A DNA stretch of 64,000 bases, taken from the NCBI GenBank assembly GCA_019279435.1, contig JAAALK010000284.1, positions 20,007,778 to 20,071,777 of the forward strand. Direction: 5' to 3'. Source of the stretch: Zizania palustris. Its lineage: Eukaryota; Streptophyta; Magnoliopsida; Poales; Poaceae. Below the pieces are notes generated by a model that saw only the letters and a program-made list of their open reading frames with translations, was not told the origin of the DNA and did no database searches. The number at the start of each line of letters is the position of its first letter. The stretch's first letter is position 1. This document shows positions 35,601 to 43,680 of this stretch, in pieces. The translations under genes and the position numbers were made by a program.

Positions 35601-36991
35601 GAATTTTCACCACAGAAGGGTATTTTGTATGAGTAAATATGGATGTAACTGTGCCACTGTGATGTTAAAATATATCATAATGTGGCTTCATTGTTTTGAA
35701 TTTTTAACGTCACACCTGGCTTTTGTTTTCATCATTTTTGAAAGCCAGTGTCCGCAGGGCCCCTGCAGCTGCCCTCTGCACCTTAAGATCCTGTGATTCC
35801 AGCAATTCAACAAGAGGTGGAATTCCACCTTCAATTCTGCAGTAAATCAACATTAAAAAACATCATCCAAGATTCACTAAATAGAGGAGAATTAAACCAT
35901 CAGAAAAGTATAGAAGAAAACCTGACGCAAGTTTTGATATTGCTATTTTCATGAGCTAGATTGGTGATTGCATCAGCTGCTCTCCTGATAACACTGTTAA
36001 CTGCCCTCAAATTTGCAGCATTTTTGTGCCTTTTTAAGAGATTCACCAGCAGTGGTAAGGCACCAGCATCAACTATAATTTGTTGATGTTCAGGCTGTCG
36101 TGAAAAGTAAATGATTAAATTTCTCAAAAATACTTAGGTCAGACACATAATATTAAAGCTGGCATGCTCAAGAACATTAGATTAGATTTCTTGAATGGAG
36201 CTCAGAAACACTATATCTACTAAAAAACTATCAATACCCTAGGTCTAAAGTGTCATGTTTAATTGTACTATTAAATTTTGTTAGACAATGGTTTGTCTGA
36301 ATGTACCATTTGAGATGACAAATAATCGAAGCAATCGGAACGAAACTACAGCACAAATGGAAAACTAATCCAAAGAACCTTACCTTAACTGCTAAGAGGC
36401 CAAGAGCGAAGGCAGCCCCCTTCTCAACTTCATGCTCGAACAGCCGTAGCTGATGCTCCTCCTGCACCACCGACAGGGCAGGGGGCTCCTTCAGGTGGCA
36501 CACCAACGCGGGTACGGCCCCGCCCTCTACAATCACGTTCACAACCTCTTCTGCGAAAACACAAATTCAGATCCGCCTCAGCAACGGCCCGGGGCGGGTT
36601 CGGAAAAGCATGGATCGGCGCGACGGTCTTGGGTGTGGGCGAGGGAGGTTACCGTTTTTAGCGAGCTCGGCGAGGACGTGGGTGGCGCGCTTGGCGGCTG
36701 CACGGTCCGCGTGGCGCCAGGAGAAGCACCGGTTGAGGGCGTCGACCTGCGTGCGGACCTCGCGGGCGAGCGATGCCTGGGAGTGGCGGCAGCAGATCTC
36801 CGGACCGACCGAACCGTCCTCCTCGTCCTCGTTGTCGTCATCGGCAACGGCGCTTCCGAGCGACGACGGGGTGGCGGTGGCGGCGGCCGCCGCAGCAGCA
36901 GCAGCCGAGGCGGAGGCCGCGGCCTCGTCCTCCAACTTCCTCTTCTGCCCCTTGCGGCGCGGGCGATGCGGCGGCTGCTCTCCGCCTCCAT
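14619..36991 (-). CDS. ARIA-like armadillo-repeat/BTB protein, 19 exons
   Basis: Ortholog-like to Arabidopsis ARIA (ARM-repeat protein interacting with ABF2, abscisic acid signalling); ABAP1 is the paralogue. Minus-strand exons: 36991-36653, 36550-36384, 36094-35922, 35836-35716, 35588-35514, 34206-34112, 33609-33534, 33294-33187, 28642-28514, 28365-28297, 28224-28165, 28076-27953, 27519-27380, 17915-17852, 17725-17646, 15343-15279, 15130-15013, 14936-14812 and 14709-14619. All are GT-AG with consistent phases. Exon 1 has a basic KGQKRKLEDE motif (possible NLS) and an alanine run. Exons 1-12 give ARM repeats (RRAADAITNLAHEN, REMSAFALGRLAQ). Exons 14-17 give the BTB domain (TLSDVTFLVEG, LLASSDAFRAMFDGGY), followed by a C-terminal helical region. 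One base appears to be missing between the ATG at 36991 and the conserved frame; otherwise about 739 aa. Introns 8, 13 and 15 are swollen by transposons. Confidence 0.93.
15579..16197. mobile_element. Non-autonomous hAT element nested in the solo LTR (first)
   Basis: Termini are CAGTGTTTACAAATC and, reverse-complemented, CAATGTTTACAAGTC. A perfect 8-bp target duplication GCTATGAG flanks it (15571-15578, 16198-16205). Subterminal regions are packed with CGACTAG and GATCGACTAATCGG-like words. The middle is GC-rich. There is no transposase. Confidence 0.9.
16370..17283. mobile_element. Non-autonomous hAT element nested in the solo LTR (second)
   Basis: Termini are CATAGTTGTTACGGCGACG and, reverse-complemented, CATAGTTGTTATGGCGTCG. 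A perfect 8-bp duplication CTACCATC flanks it (16362-16369, 17284-17291). The ends carry repeated GGCG, GCGACG and ATGGCG words. The interior has an AT-rich half and a GC-rich half, with a tandem duplication of about 40 bp at about 16857-16935. There is no transposase. Confidence 0.9.
18559..18695 (+). mobile_element. Solo mini-LTR nested in the Harbinger-like element
   Basis: The sequence starts TGTTAGAGATATAC and ends TTTTCTAACA, with a perfect 5-bp duplication GATTG (18554-18558, 18696-18700). It is only 137 bp, in the range of TRIM/SMART-class elements. It contains two tandem copies of a roughly 30-bp unit beginning CCCTTCTCTTGTACA. Confidence 0.8.
18872..19063 (+). pseudogene. Unrecognised 63-codon ORF, possible captured gene fragment
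   Basis: The ORF contains MELEAKQFVVRLRENEP, CVLEKWRLMEENLSHML and a final DLYQIK. Composition is like a charged, helical protein segment rather than random intron. It sits inside the Harbinger-like element on the strand opposite to the ARIA-like gene. I recognise no family, and it may be the tail of a host gene carried by the element. Confidence 0.35.
19419..19716. mobile_element. Tourist-like (PIF/Harbinger) MITE
   Basis: Termini are GATTGTCTCCAACAGCATA and, reverse-complemented, GATTGTCTCCAACAATAGG. A TAA duplication flanks it (19416-19418, 19717-19719). At 298 bp it abuts the larger Harbinger-like element, sharing its right TAA. Confidence 0.85.
19769..20014 (+). repeat. 5' LTR of the intron-13 Copia element
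   Basis: 246 bp, TGTTAGAGATAGAC to GATAATTCACA, containing a CTATATAAAC TATA box at about 19959. The PBS follows directly. Confidence 0.92.
20035..20832. mobile_element. Non-autonomous hAT element nested beside the Copia PBS
   Basis: Termini are CATTGTTGTCACGGCG and, reverse-complemented, CATGGTTGTCACGGCG, with a perfect 8-bp duplication CTTCCTCA (20027-20034, 20833-20840). Both ends carry arrays of CGCCTAGGCG-type palindromes. The GC-rich interior has a 39-bp tandem repeat. There is no transposase. Confidence 0.9.
20559..20680. repeat. 39-bp tandem repeat, about three copies
   Basis: Units begin AGAGAAGGCAGCAGTTTCC at 20559, 20598 and 20637, and a partial fourth starts near 20669. Copies are nearly identical, suggesting recent slippage or unequal exchange inside the hAT element. 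Confidence 0.9.
20844..25950 (+). pseudogene. Copia gag-pol, degenerate
   Basis: Gag starts at 20844 and has in-frame stops at 21165 and 21468. An RG-rich tail precedes the hAT insertion. After it a CQLCRKKGHTV zinc knuckle resumes, with a stop and frameshift. The protease motif NTGATDHIT (22569 on) is preserved apart from a changed first residue. The integrase has LWHSRLGH, CDACQQAKSH and FIDDFSKF, but the second catalytic Asp region reads QTN followed by a stop. The RT has the active-site line YVDIIVAN, where copia has YVDD, so a catalytic Asp is lost. RNase H (25490-25950) is partly open. This is a non-functional remnant. Confidence 0.92.
21678..22428. mobile_element. Non-autonomous hAT element nested in Copia gag
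   Basis: Termini are CAGTGTTCTAAAACGCGGC and, reverse-complemented, CAGTGTTCTAAAAGGCGCTA. The 8-bp duplication GTCCTACG is perfect (21670-21677, 22429-22436). Both ends hold GGCGCCTAGGCGCC-like arrays. The centre (about 21855-22110) is a degenerate minisatellite around GGCCAGATCCGGCG. Confidence 0.93.
25968..26128 (+). repeat. 3' LTR of the intron-13 Copia element, internally deleted
   Basis: It matches the 5' LTR at both ends but lacks about 85 bp in the middle (equivalent to about 19880-19965), including the TATA box. The join is after AGATTGATTGA and resumes AACGTGAAGGGACC. Confidence 0.92.
26344..26575. mobile_element. Tourist-like MITE in ARIA-like intron 13
   Basis: Inverted ends GGTAGTGTTTGGTT match exactly (right end AACCAAACACTACC), with TAA duplications at 26341-26343 and 26576-26578. 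The length is 232 bp, and GTTCGGAACC and CGTTCC words are scattered inside. Confidence 0.88.
26579..27379 (-). other. Residual ARIA-like intron 13 sequence
   Basis: AT-rich intron sequence between the Tourist MITE and exon 13. I see no gene, repeat or further insertion here. Confidence 0.6.
27569..27910 (-). mobile_element. Complete SMART (small LTR retrotransposon) in ARIA-like intron 12
   Basis: Two near-identical LTRs of 87 and 86 bp (27569-27655, 27825-27910) flank an internal domain of about 169 bp. Each starts TGTTAG and ends TCCAACA on the plus strand. A 5-bp duplication GAAAT flanks it (27564-27568, 27911-27915). On the minus strand the PBS TGGTATCAGAGCC follows the LTR at about 27822, so the element points the same way as the gene. 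No ORF. Size and structure match the SMART class described in grasses. A tRNA B-box-like GGGTTCGAATCCC sits just after the PBS. Confidence 0.93.
28643..29464. other. ARIA-like intron 8, host-derived part
   Basis: The sequence next to exon 9 has no ORF I can support. A mildly GC-rich patch at 29040-29150 is unexplained. Confidence 0.5.
29465..29664. repeat. Imperfect tandem duplication of about 100 bp
   Basis: Two copies of a segment containing AACTAGTGACAATATAGGGC and CACAAGCACAGATTCAAGAG lie at about 29465-29557 and 29558-29664. The second has small insertions. Its frame KNQSTSDNIGPIPQPAEPF suggests old retroelement coding sequence. Confidence 0.75.
29665..30330 (-). mobile_element. 5' end of a minus-strand LTR retrotransposon (LTR remnant, PBS, gag start)
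   Basis: On the minus strand a PBS TGGTATCAGAGCT lies at 30033-30021. It is followed by a gag-like start (MSGSAQDPATMYVDEKLNF, then a stop, then MTTMNDRLDDHYYGLTL). The AT-rich DNA above the PBS (to about 30330) carries a TATA-like TTATAAAAGG and is probably the LTR. The rest of the element is absent. Confidence 0.6.
30754..31549. mobile_element. Non-autonomous hAT element nested in Gypsy pol
   Basis: Termini are CAGTGTTCTAAACGGAGGCG and, reverse-complemented, CAGTGTTCACGTAGGCGC. The 8-bp duplication is ATGTGTAC / ATGTGCAC (one mismatch; 30746-30753, 31550-31557). CTAGGCG arrays occur at both ends. It is the same family as the element at 21678-22428, but more diverged. Confidence 0.87.
32805..33056 (+). 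repeat. 3' LTR of the intron-8 Gypsy remnant
   Basis: 252 bp, TGTAAAACCC to GGGTCGTTACA, directly after the polypurine tract. Its style resembles the LTR fragment at 41885, but the two were not aligned fully. Confidence 0.7.
33841..34012 (-). mobile_element. 5S rRNA-derived SINE-like retroposon in ARIA-like intron 6
   Basis: On the minus strand, about 34009-33895 matches plant 5S rRNA along its length: AGAACTCTAATATTAAGTGT, then AATACCAAGATGGATGACCT, then CTTGGGAAGTTCTCGT, with about 8 bases missing near the 5' end. A non-5S tail of about 50 bases follows, ending in an A run. A perfect 13-bp duplication (ATTCAACAAATAT on the plus strand; 33828-33840 and 34013-34025) flanks it. The poly(A) tail plus a long duplication mean LINE-type retroposition. 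Many changes are C to T or G to A, as in methylated old copies. Confidence 0.85.
34207..35513 (-). other. ARIA-like intron 5
   Basis: A 1.3-kb intron with no ORF or recognisable transposon end. It contains the ATCT/CT microsatellite listed separately. Confidence 0.6.
34711..34786. repeat. (ATCT)n/(CT)n/(TA)n compound microsatellite
   Basis: Tetranucleotide ATCT units pass into CT, back to ATCT, then TATATA and CACA. It lies within ARIA-like intron 5. Confidence 0.95.
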
Positions 36992-37057
36992 TAGAGGGTT
37001 GGAAGGCGAGGGGGAGGGCTTGTCGGAGGTTGAGGGAATGACGGAAGCAAAGGGTAT

Positions 37058-37090
<33 letters not shown>

Positions 37091-37352
37091 AAGCGAAACG
37101 ACTTATTTGCGATAGGTTAAACCTGAAGTTTACTTTTTTTTTTCCGTGTGATGACTCTCGTTTCCCATTGAAGTGATTTTACCGTGTATCAGAATTAACC
37201 GTAAAATTAGTTAGCTAAATAAATAAAGTTCATTTTTAGAATAGGGATAGGGAATAAATTTTTGTTTTTCCTCTAGATGACTTTAAAAAAAACTGAAGTT
37301 TATCCTTTTCGTGTGATGACTTTTCTTTCACAATCTCGCTACAAGTGATTAA
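36992..37352 (-). promoter_or_regulatory. ARIA-like 5' flank with a C30 homopolymer
   Basis: The region directly upstream of the ARIA-like ATG. A run of 30 C (37059-37088; G on the sense strand) lies about 68 bases before the ATG, in the likely 5' UTR or core promoter. Such a G run could form quadruplex structures, and it is also a place where sequencing length is unreliable. No TATA box was identified. Confidence 0.5.
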
Positions 37353-37641
37353 TGGCCGGATTGGGGTTGCTTATTTTTAGAGACTAAAGTTTAGTCTCAT
37401 TTAATTTCTAAAATCCACACAGGATTGTTTATTGGGACTAACTTAGTCCCTAAGTTGAGTCCATTAGTCCTTTGGATGTGCTTATTGGGACTAAAAAGTG
37501 CGGCACACACTATTCTTATTTATGAACCCCTCAATTAAATGATGTTTAGTCCCTACATCCAAACAGAGAACTAAACTTTAGTCCCTACTAAAATAAATAA
37601 TTTTAGTCCCTAAAAATACGCAAGATCATCCAAATGGGGCC
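37353..37641. mobile_element. Tourist-like MITE upstream of the ARIA-like gene
   Basis: The ends TGGCCGGATTGGGG and, reverse-complemented, GGCCCCATTTGGATG are imperfect inverted repeats flanked by TAA (37350-37352, 37642-37644). Inside, GGGACTAA/TTAGTCCC words recur in both orientations, a known feature of this MITE group. Confidence 0.7.
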
Positions 37642-40165
37642 TAACTATAGATCAGATTTAATTGTAAAATTGTTTAGACTGATGATTAAATTTAATTTTA
37701 TAATAGGGAATAATGAAATAAATGACTATTATATTTATGTTATCTTTAGATTTTAATAATTATATGTGATGATTTTTGTTGTAGATCTAAAATTACATGA
37801 AATAAACAGAATAAATAATATAAATTAGTAATCATATGCTTATCCGTATTGTATACTAATATATACTTCAATCAAGTATAAATTACTTCTATTTTAATCA
37901 CTTCGTTTAAAATCCACCCAAAATAAACACTACCAAATGGATCTTTACTGTTTTACGTACACTTTTACGCCTGCCTAAGTATTTTTTTGGCGGTGATATA
38001 ACATTTTTATTGGGGATAAAAAAATTGTAGAAGCTCATGTTTATCACAAACTAGGTAACCTGTACCAAATATCTGCAGCTCTTTAACCAAAATCATCTCT
38101 GCAAGTGCAAGTGTAAGGACTAGTGACAACTTCAGAACTACTATATTAAAATGAGCTTGGCTTTGCTGCTCCTGAGAAGAAAACACGTCGTTTTTTTCAC
38201 GTTGTTAGAATTGATTCAGCATCTTCGTCTCCTTTCATCTCCTTTTAGATCTGACTTTTGCTCTCCTCTTACTTCCGCCACGCACACCGCTGTCGCCCAC
38301 TCCGTGCTCCGCCTTCCCATCCTGAAGATGTCGCCCCTCCTCCCATGGACCCATGTCTCCGCCTTCACCGACATGGCTGCTACCGCTGCCCACTCGCTCC
38401 TCCACATCCCACTGCCCTGAACCTTGTTACCCTCATCCACCTAGCGTTGTCGCCTCTGCCATGGCCGCCATACTCGCCCGCTCTCTCCTCCACCTCCCCG
38501 TGGCGAAGCTACCGCCCTCGCCTATCTAGAGTCCACCAACCTCGACGGCTCAAGCTCCTTGGACGCCACCTTTTGCTAGGTCTAGTTCTGGGAATGGAAG
38601 CCTCACCGCCTTCCTCGTCACGGTGTCCACGGCGCCCTACCTGTCTCGCACATCAATGTCAACCGCCATGTCCCATGTCTACCCTGCTCCCCCGCCTCCT
38701 ATGGCTTGTTGTTCCTTGATCCCTGCTCTTTGGTGTTCATATTTCTTCACTAGTGATGGAAGCACCTTCGCGAAGCTCCTACGCGGCCGTCCGCCTCGGT
38801 GACGCCGTGTGTGCTGACCCCCTTCAATTTTTTGAACCCCTTCGATCTGACTTTCGACCCCCCCCATCTTCCTTGACCGCGTCACTCCACTCGCCCAAAA
38901 GCCTCGAGCTGCCTGCACCGTCGTCGTCTTCTCCCTTGTGTTGTCATTCATGGTATGTTTTACTCTGTTGTACTTGATTGTAAGGCATCGTAACACCCTA
39001 ACATAGCCACATAGAGCCTTTGGTGATGCATCAGTTTAACATATTTGTTGTTTTACACACAGATCATTGCCTAGATTTGTTGTTTCCTGCTTTCTTTACT
39101 TTTCTGTGTTTTAAGTTCATGTGGGTTTGGAATGAATTGGTTAGATTTGTTGCAATTTTTCTCAGGTGGCTTTTCTTTACGAGGCTTCAAGACGTTGCTA
39201 GAGATGTTCACTCCATCCTGCTACTTTTCCTCCTAGGTACGTTCGTTTATAGTGGGTGGGGATCTATGGGTGGGCCCTCTTACGTGAAAAATGTGCAACT
39301 ACAATGTTCGCCACCTCTCTAGAGCACATCGCTAGTAATAGTTATAACGACGATTTTGCGTTGGGATTTAGATGGTGTAGAATTGTTAGCTTAGAAAAAA
39401 ATGGTAGGAAAGCAAAATGTAGGTTTGCACTTGCAAAAAGTGGTAGAAAATGTGGAATATATATATATACACACACACATGAAAGTGTTATTAATACCAC
39501 GTGTGTAGAATACCTATTCTACACCGACTACTTTCAGTAGTAGATTTTTTCAGTAGAATAGTAATTGAGTATTACTTTTTTCTCAGTAGTAGATTTTTCG
39601 GTAGAATCTATGTTACACTCGTGGGGTAGGGTAACATTTGTATATAATACTCATTATTGTTATCCGGAGTGTATTGTTAGTCGTTTCATTAAATTAAATT
39701 TACTAAATCCACTATAAATATGTTAATAAATGTTTTATTTAAGCCCGATCAAAATTTAAAGTTCGACTTAAAAAATCAAATGACATGTAATATAAAACGG
39801 TGTGAGTATATGGAAGGGTGTTTTGGACTACTAAGTTTAAGTGAATAGAAATTAACATAATACTATGTCATCTCTCTCCTCACATAAAACTCATCCCACC
39901 ACATCCTATCATCTATATCTCTCAAATCCGGAAATTTTGATCTCTTGGTCTGTAATTGAGTAATATTTGCTCTTTTGTCGTACTTTGCATATGATAATCG
40001 AGTCTAGGAACCGCATATCATACATCCATATGCAACAAGAGGCATATGCTTCAATTGTGTGTGGCATGAGAGGAAATCTTCTCTAAAATCTAACATCAGC
40101 ATTAAATCCATTATGCACAAGGGATCTTGGGAAGTAGCACACGAATGAACTCAAACAATAGACTA
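37642..40165. other. Intergenic DNA, no supported gene
   Basis: AT-rich flanks surround a GC-rich block (about 38220-38960). The block has several open frames of low-complexity Pro/Ser/Leu/Arg composition. None has a domain, and overlapping frames are equally open, so I treat it as non-coding or transposon cargo. A (TA)n(CA)n tract lies at 39457-39480. Confidence 0.5.
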
Positions 40166-40507
40166 CATGGGTGTTGTTTTCTTTGTCCAAAAATTAGTCC
40201 CATCATATCGAATGTTTGATACAATTTTGAAGTATTAAATGTAGATTATTTACAAAACTTATTCATAATCAGTGGATTATTCGCGGGATAAATCTAATGA
40301 GCCTAATTACACTATGATTTAACAATGTAATGCTACAATAACATTTGCTAATCATGGATTAATTAGGCTTAATAAATTTGTCTCACGAACAATCCTCTGA
40401 TTCTGCAATTATTTTATAATTAGTTCATATTTAATCCTTCAAATTAATATCCAAACATTCGATATGACACAAACTAAACTTTAGTCTACGAAACCAAACA
40501 CCCCCTA
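40166..40507. mobile_element. Probable Tourist-like MITE
   Basis: The right end CGAAACCAAACACCCCC is mirrored by GGGTGTTGTTTTC on the left. The interior has the paired AT-rich words GGATTAATTAGGCTTAATAA and GAGCCTAATTACACTATGA, typical of a common grass MITE. The exact duplication was not resolved. Confidence 0.5.
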
Positions 40508-40632
40508 TAACTAGATATGGAGTGGACATGACAAAAGCTCGAGTGTAGGGGCGGGAACAAGATGGGACACGCCTGAGTTGACTAATACGATAGTTAGACC
40601 TATCCTCGCTCGGACTCATACCTCCATGCCCC

Positions 40633-40871
40633 TGGATGGATCCCTAAAAACATTTAGGGAGGGCCGACTCAACCACAATATATGTATATATAAATTATTT
40701 ATTATTTTAAATTTTATTAATATAATATCATAATCATAACAAAAATATTAAATTTATAAAGGATTTATACACAATATACTATAAATATACTGAAAATATC
40801 TGGAAATAAAAAAACATGTTACTCTGGGCGGTAGGGGGCGCGTGCCCCCTTGCACCCTAGATCCGTCGTTG
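40633..40871. mobile_element. Small hAT-type MITE
   Basis: A perfect 8-bp duplication CATGCCCC flanks it (40625-40632, 40872-40879). The ends GGATGGATCC and, reverse-complemented, CAACGACGGATCTAGGG are related inverted repeats, with the left terminus eroded. The interior is AT-rich. Confidence 0.65.
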
Positions 40872-40879
40872 CATGCCCC

Positions 40880-41884
40880 ACCAATCAAAATGCTAACCTA
40901 GACCCAGATCTACCATAGATCCAATCAAAGCTGGTGGCAAAAGCGGCAACGGTGGTGTTGGTGTCTTTTTTGTCAAGCGTATGACCTGAGAGATCTTCTT
41001 AACTCTAGTGCATGTCCTATAATCTTAGAAAAAGGTTGAGCATACCAATTAATTTGACCCTGCAACTGATAAGGAACTAGAAAGAATAATTTTAGTAGCA
41101 ACGTCGATCGGCTATCGAGTCGATAACTTGTGGTGAGAATAAAATAAATAGGAATAAATGCGCCAGTCGGTCATAGGGCCGATGACCACGTCTATGCTAT
41201 CAGGCTTAACACGCTACGACCGATAGGGTGAAGTCCTTGTGCATAAAGACCGATGAGTGTCTCTCAGACGCGAGTGGAATATAGCGTAGAAATAAAGATA
41301 AGCTATTGGCTTGTACTCCGATAGAAACTAAACTTAGCATACCACACAATCGTATCCATACATCAATTACTGTAACTACAAGATCGTACCTAAACAGACT
41401 TGCTAGTCACGAGAAATCAATAACACTTCAACACATCGGGCATACTTATTTAGATGAATACACAACATGAACCAGATACAATAGAACGAGATATTGGACT
41501 TAACCAATGAAGCATCAAATTATGACACCTAGTTCACATCAATCTAGATATCAAAGTGATGCAACCTTGACCTAGCAAGGTATATCAAGATAAACTGGCG
41601 ATCACACTAACCAAACTGATGCCTCAAGAGATCGATACAATGCAGCTTGGTTCCAAGTGCTAAGTCCCACCGGGATTAACCTTGGGAACCCAAGGGTGGT
41701 AATGCACACGAAAGAGTAGTTTGTGTGTCCTTTAAACCTAGATAATTAGATACATATTATAGTCTAGAGACTTGCCATCCAAGTAATCTACGTTGTAACC
41801 GATTCTGGCATCTTTTCCCACCATTATCGGCTCCCTCACATCTGGGCATATTTTAAACGATATGGCTAGGCTTCTTTGACCACC
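40880..41884. other. Intergenic repeat-like DNA, no gene seen
   Basis: About 1 kb with scattered CGATCGGCTATCG and GACCGATAGG words, probably old retroelement sequence. No frame or boundary could be supported. Confidence 0.4.
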
Positions 41885-42680
41885 TGTAACACCCCAGAAA
41901 TTAAAAAAGATTAAAATAAAATAAAATATTATTTGAATCATTTCTGGATTTATTATTAAAGGAAAATTCATAAAAGAACCCAAACAAAGCCAAACAGGAG
42001 AAATCTCAAAATCTGGACTTGAAAATTTTATGAGATGAGCTAGAGACCAAATATAATTTTAGGAATTTTTACAAATTTTTATCAACAGTGATTCAACCCT
42101 TAACCAAATAAATGAATTACTGGAATTATTTAAATCAGAAAACAATTTAAACTCTTATTGGGCCTCAACCCCGAATCCGCCCTCAGCCCAGCCCAGCCCA
42201 ACCGTAAGCCACTGACATGTGGGACCCGCCTGTCGGCGCACTCCCCCGCTCCCTCTCCCTCCACCGCGCCCCGCTGGCCCACCCGTCATCCACCCATGCC
42301 CTTCTCGCGCTCTCTGACCGACGGGCCCGCTTGTCAGGTTTTCCTTTCTCGTTCACACCGCCGACAGGTGGGGCCACCTGTCGGATCCATTCTCCGATGG
42401 AATCCCTCTCTCCCCTTTCCTTCCCCGGCGATCACCTTCCAAATTCTTGCCGCGGCCGCCCGTTTCACTCGGATCACCCCCTGATCACCTTCCCCTACAT
42501 TCCCACCCCATTCCATCCATAGCCCACCGGTTTCATGATTAGGGAAGTAAATCCGAGGATTTGGAAACCTCGCCGGAGAGTTTAGGAACCCTCTCGGTTT
42601 CCTCCGATCACCTTGCCATCTAGACGCCGATGACCCTCCTATTTAAACCCCTCCGGCCACCGCTCGTTGCCCACCTCCTT
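41885..42680 (+). mobile_element. Partial Gypsy-type LTR cut by the assembly gap
   Basis: It starts TGTAACACCCCAGAAATT, a common start for grass Gypsy LTRs, then passes from an AT-rich to a GC-rich half (42160-42500) with CAGCCCAGCCCA. It ends abruptly at the N run, so its length and internal region are unknown. Confidence 0.65.
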
Positions 42681-43680
42681 NNNNNNNNNNNNNNNNNNNN
42701 NNNNNNNNNNNNNNNNNNNNNNNNNNNNNNNNNNNNNNNNNNNNNNNNNNNNNNNNNNNNNNNNNNNNNNNNNNNNNNNNNNNNNNNNNNNNNNNNNNNN
42801 NNNNNNNNNNNNNNNNNNNNNNNNNNNNNNNNNNNNNNNNNNNNNNNNNNNNNNNNNNNNNNNNNNNNNNNNNNNNNNNNNNNNNNNNNNNNNNNNNNNN
42901 NNNNNNNNNNNNNNNNNNNNNNNNNNNNNNNNNNNNNNNNNNNNNNNNNNNNNNNNNNNNNNNNNNNNNNNNNNNNNNNNNNNNNNNNNNNNNNNNNNNN
43001 NNNNNNNNNNNNNNNNNNNNNNNNNNNNNNNNNNNNNNNNNNNNNNNNNNNNNNNNNNNNNNNNNNNNNNNNNNNNNNNNNNNNNNNNNNNNNNNNNNNN
43101 NNNNNNNNNNNNNNNNNNNNNNNNNNNNNNNNNNNNNNNNNNNNNNNNNNNNNNNNNNNNNNNNNNNNNNNNNNNNNNNNNNNNNNNNNNNNNNNNNNNN
43201 NNNNNNNNNNNNNNNNNNNNNNNNNNNNNNNNNNNNNNNNNNNNNNNNNNNNNNNNNNNNNNNNNNNNNNNNNNNNNNNNNNNNNNNNNNNNNNNNNNNN
43301 NNNNNNNNNNNNNNNNNNNNNNNNNNNNNNNNNNNNNNNNNNNNNNNNNNNNNNNNNNNNNNNNNNNNNNNNNNNNNNNNNNNNNNNNNNNNNNNNNNNN
43401 NNNNNNNNNNNNNNNNNNNNNNNNNNNNNNNNNNNNNNNNNNNNNNNNNNNNNNNNNNNNNNNNNNNNNNNNNNNNNNNNNNNNNNNNNNNNNNNNNNNN
43501 NNNNNNNNNNNNNNNNNNNNNNNNNNNNNNNNNNNNNNNNNNNNNNNNNNNNNNNNNNNNNNNNNNNNNNNNNNNNNNNNNNNNNNNNNNNNNNNNNNNN
43601 NNNNNNNNNNNNNNNNNNNNNNNNNNNNNNNNNNNNNNNNNNNNNNNNNNNNNNNNNNNNNNNNNNNNNNNNNNNNNNNN
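42681..43680. other. Assembly gap of exactly 1000 N
   Basis: A round-number scaffold gap of unknown real size. It separates a plus-strand Gypsy-type LTR start from the middle of a minus-strand Copia pol, so the missing DNA must hold at least the Copia RT, RNase H and 3' LTR. Confidence 0.99.

Noticed and set aside
36453..37115. Long plus-strand open frames over ARIA-like exons 1-2
   Set aside because: They are antisense shadows in GC-rich coding DNA. Conserved ARM-protein sequence and splice sites are on the minus strand.
38216..38996. Several overlapping open frames in a GC-rich block
   Set aside because: Frames on both strands are equally open, with low-complexity composition and no recognisable motif.
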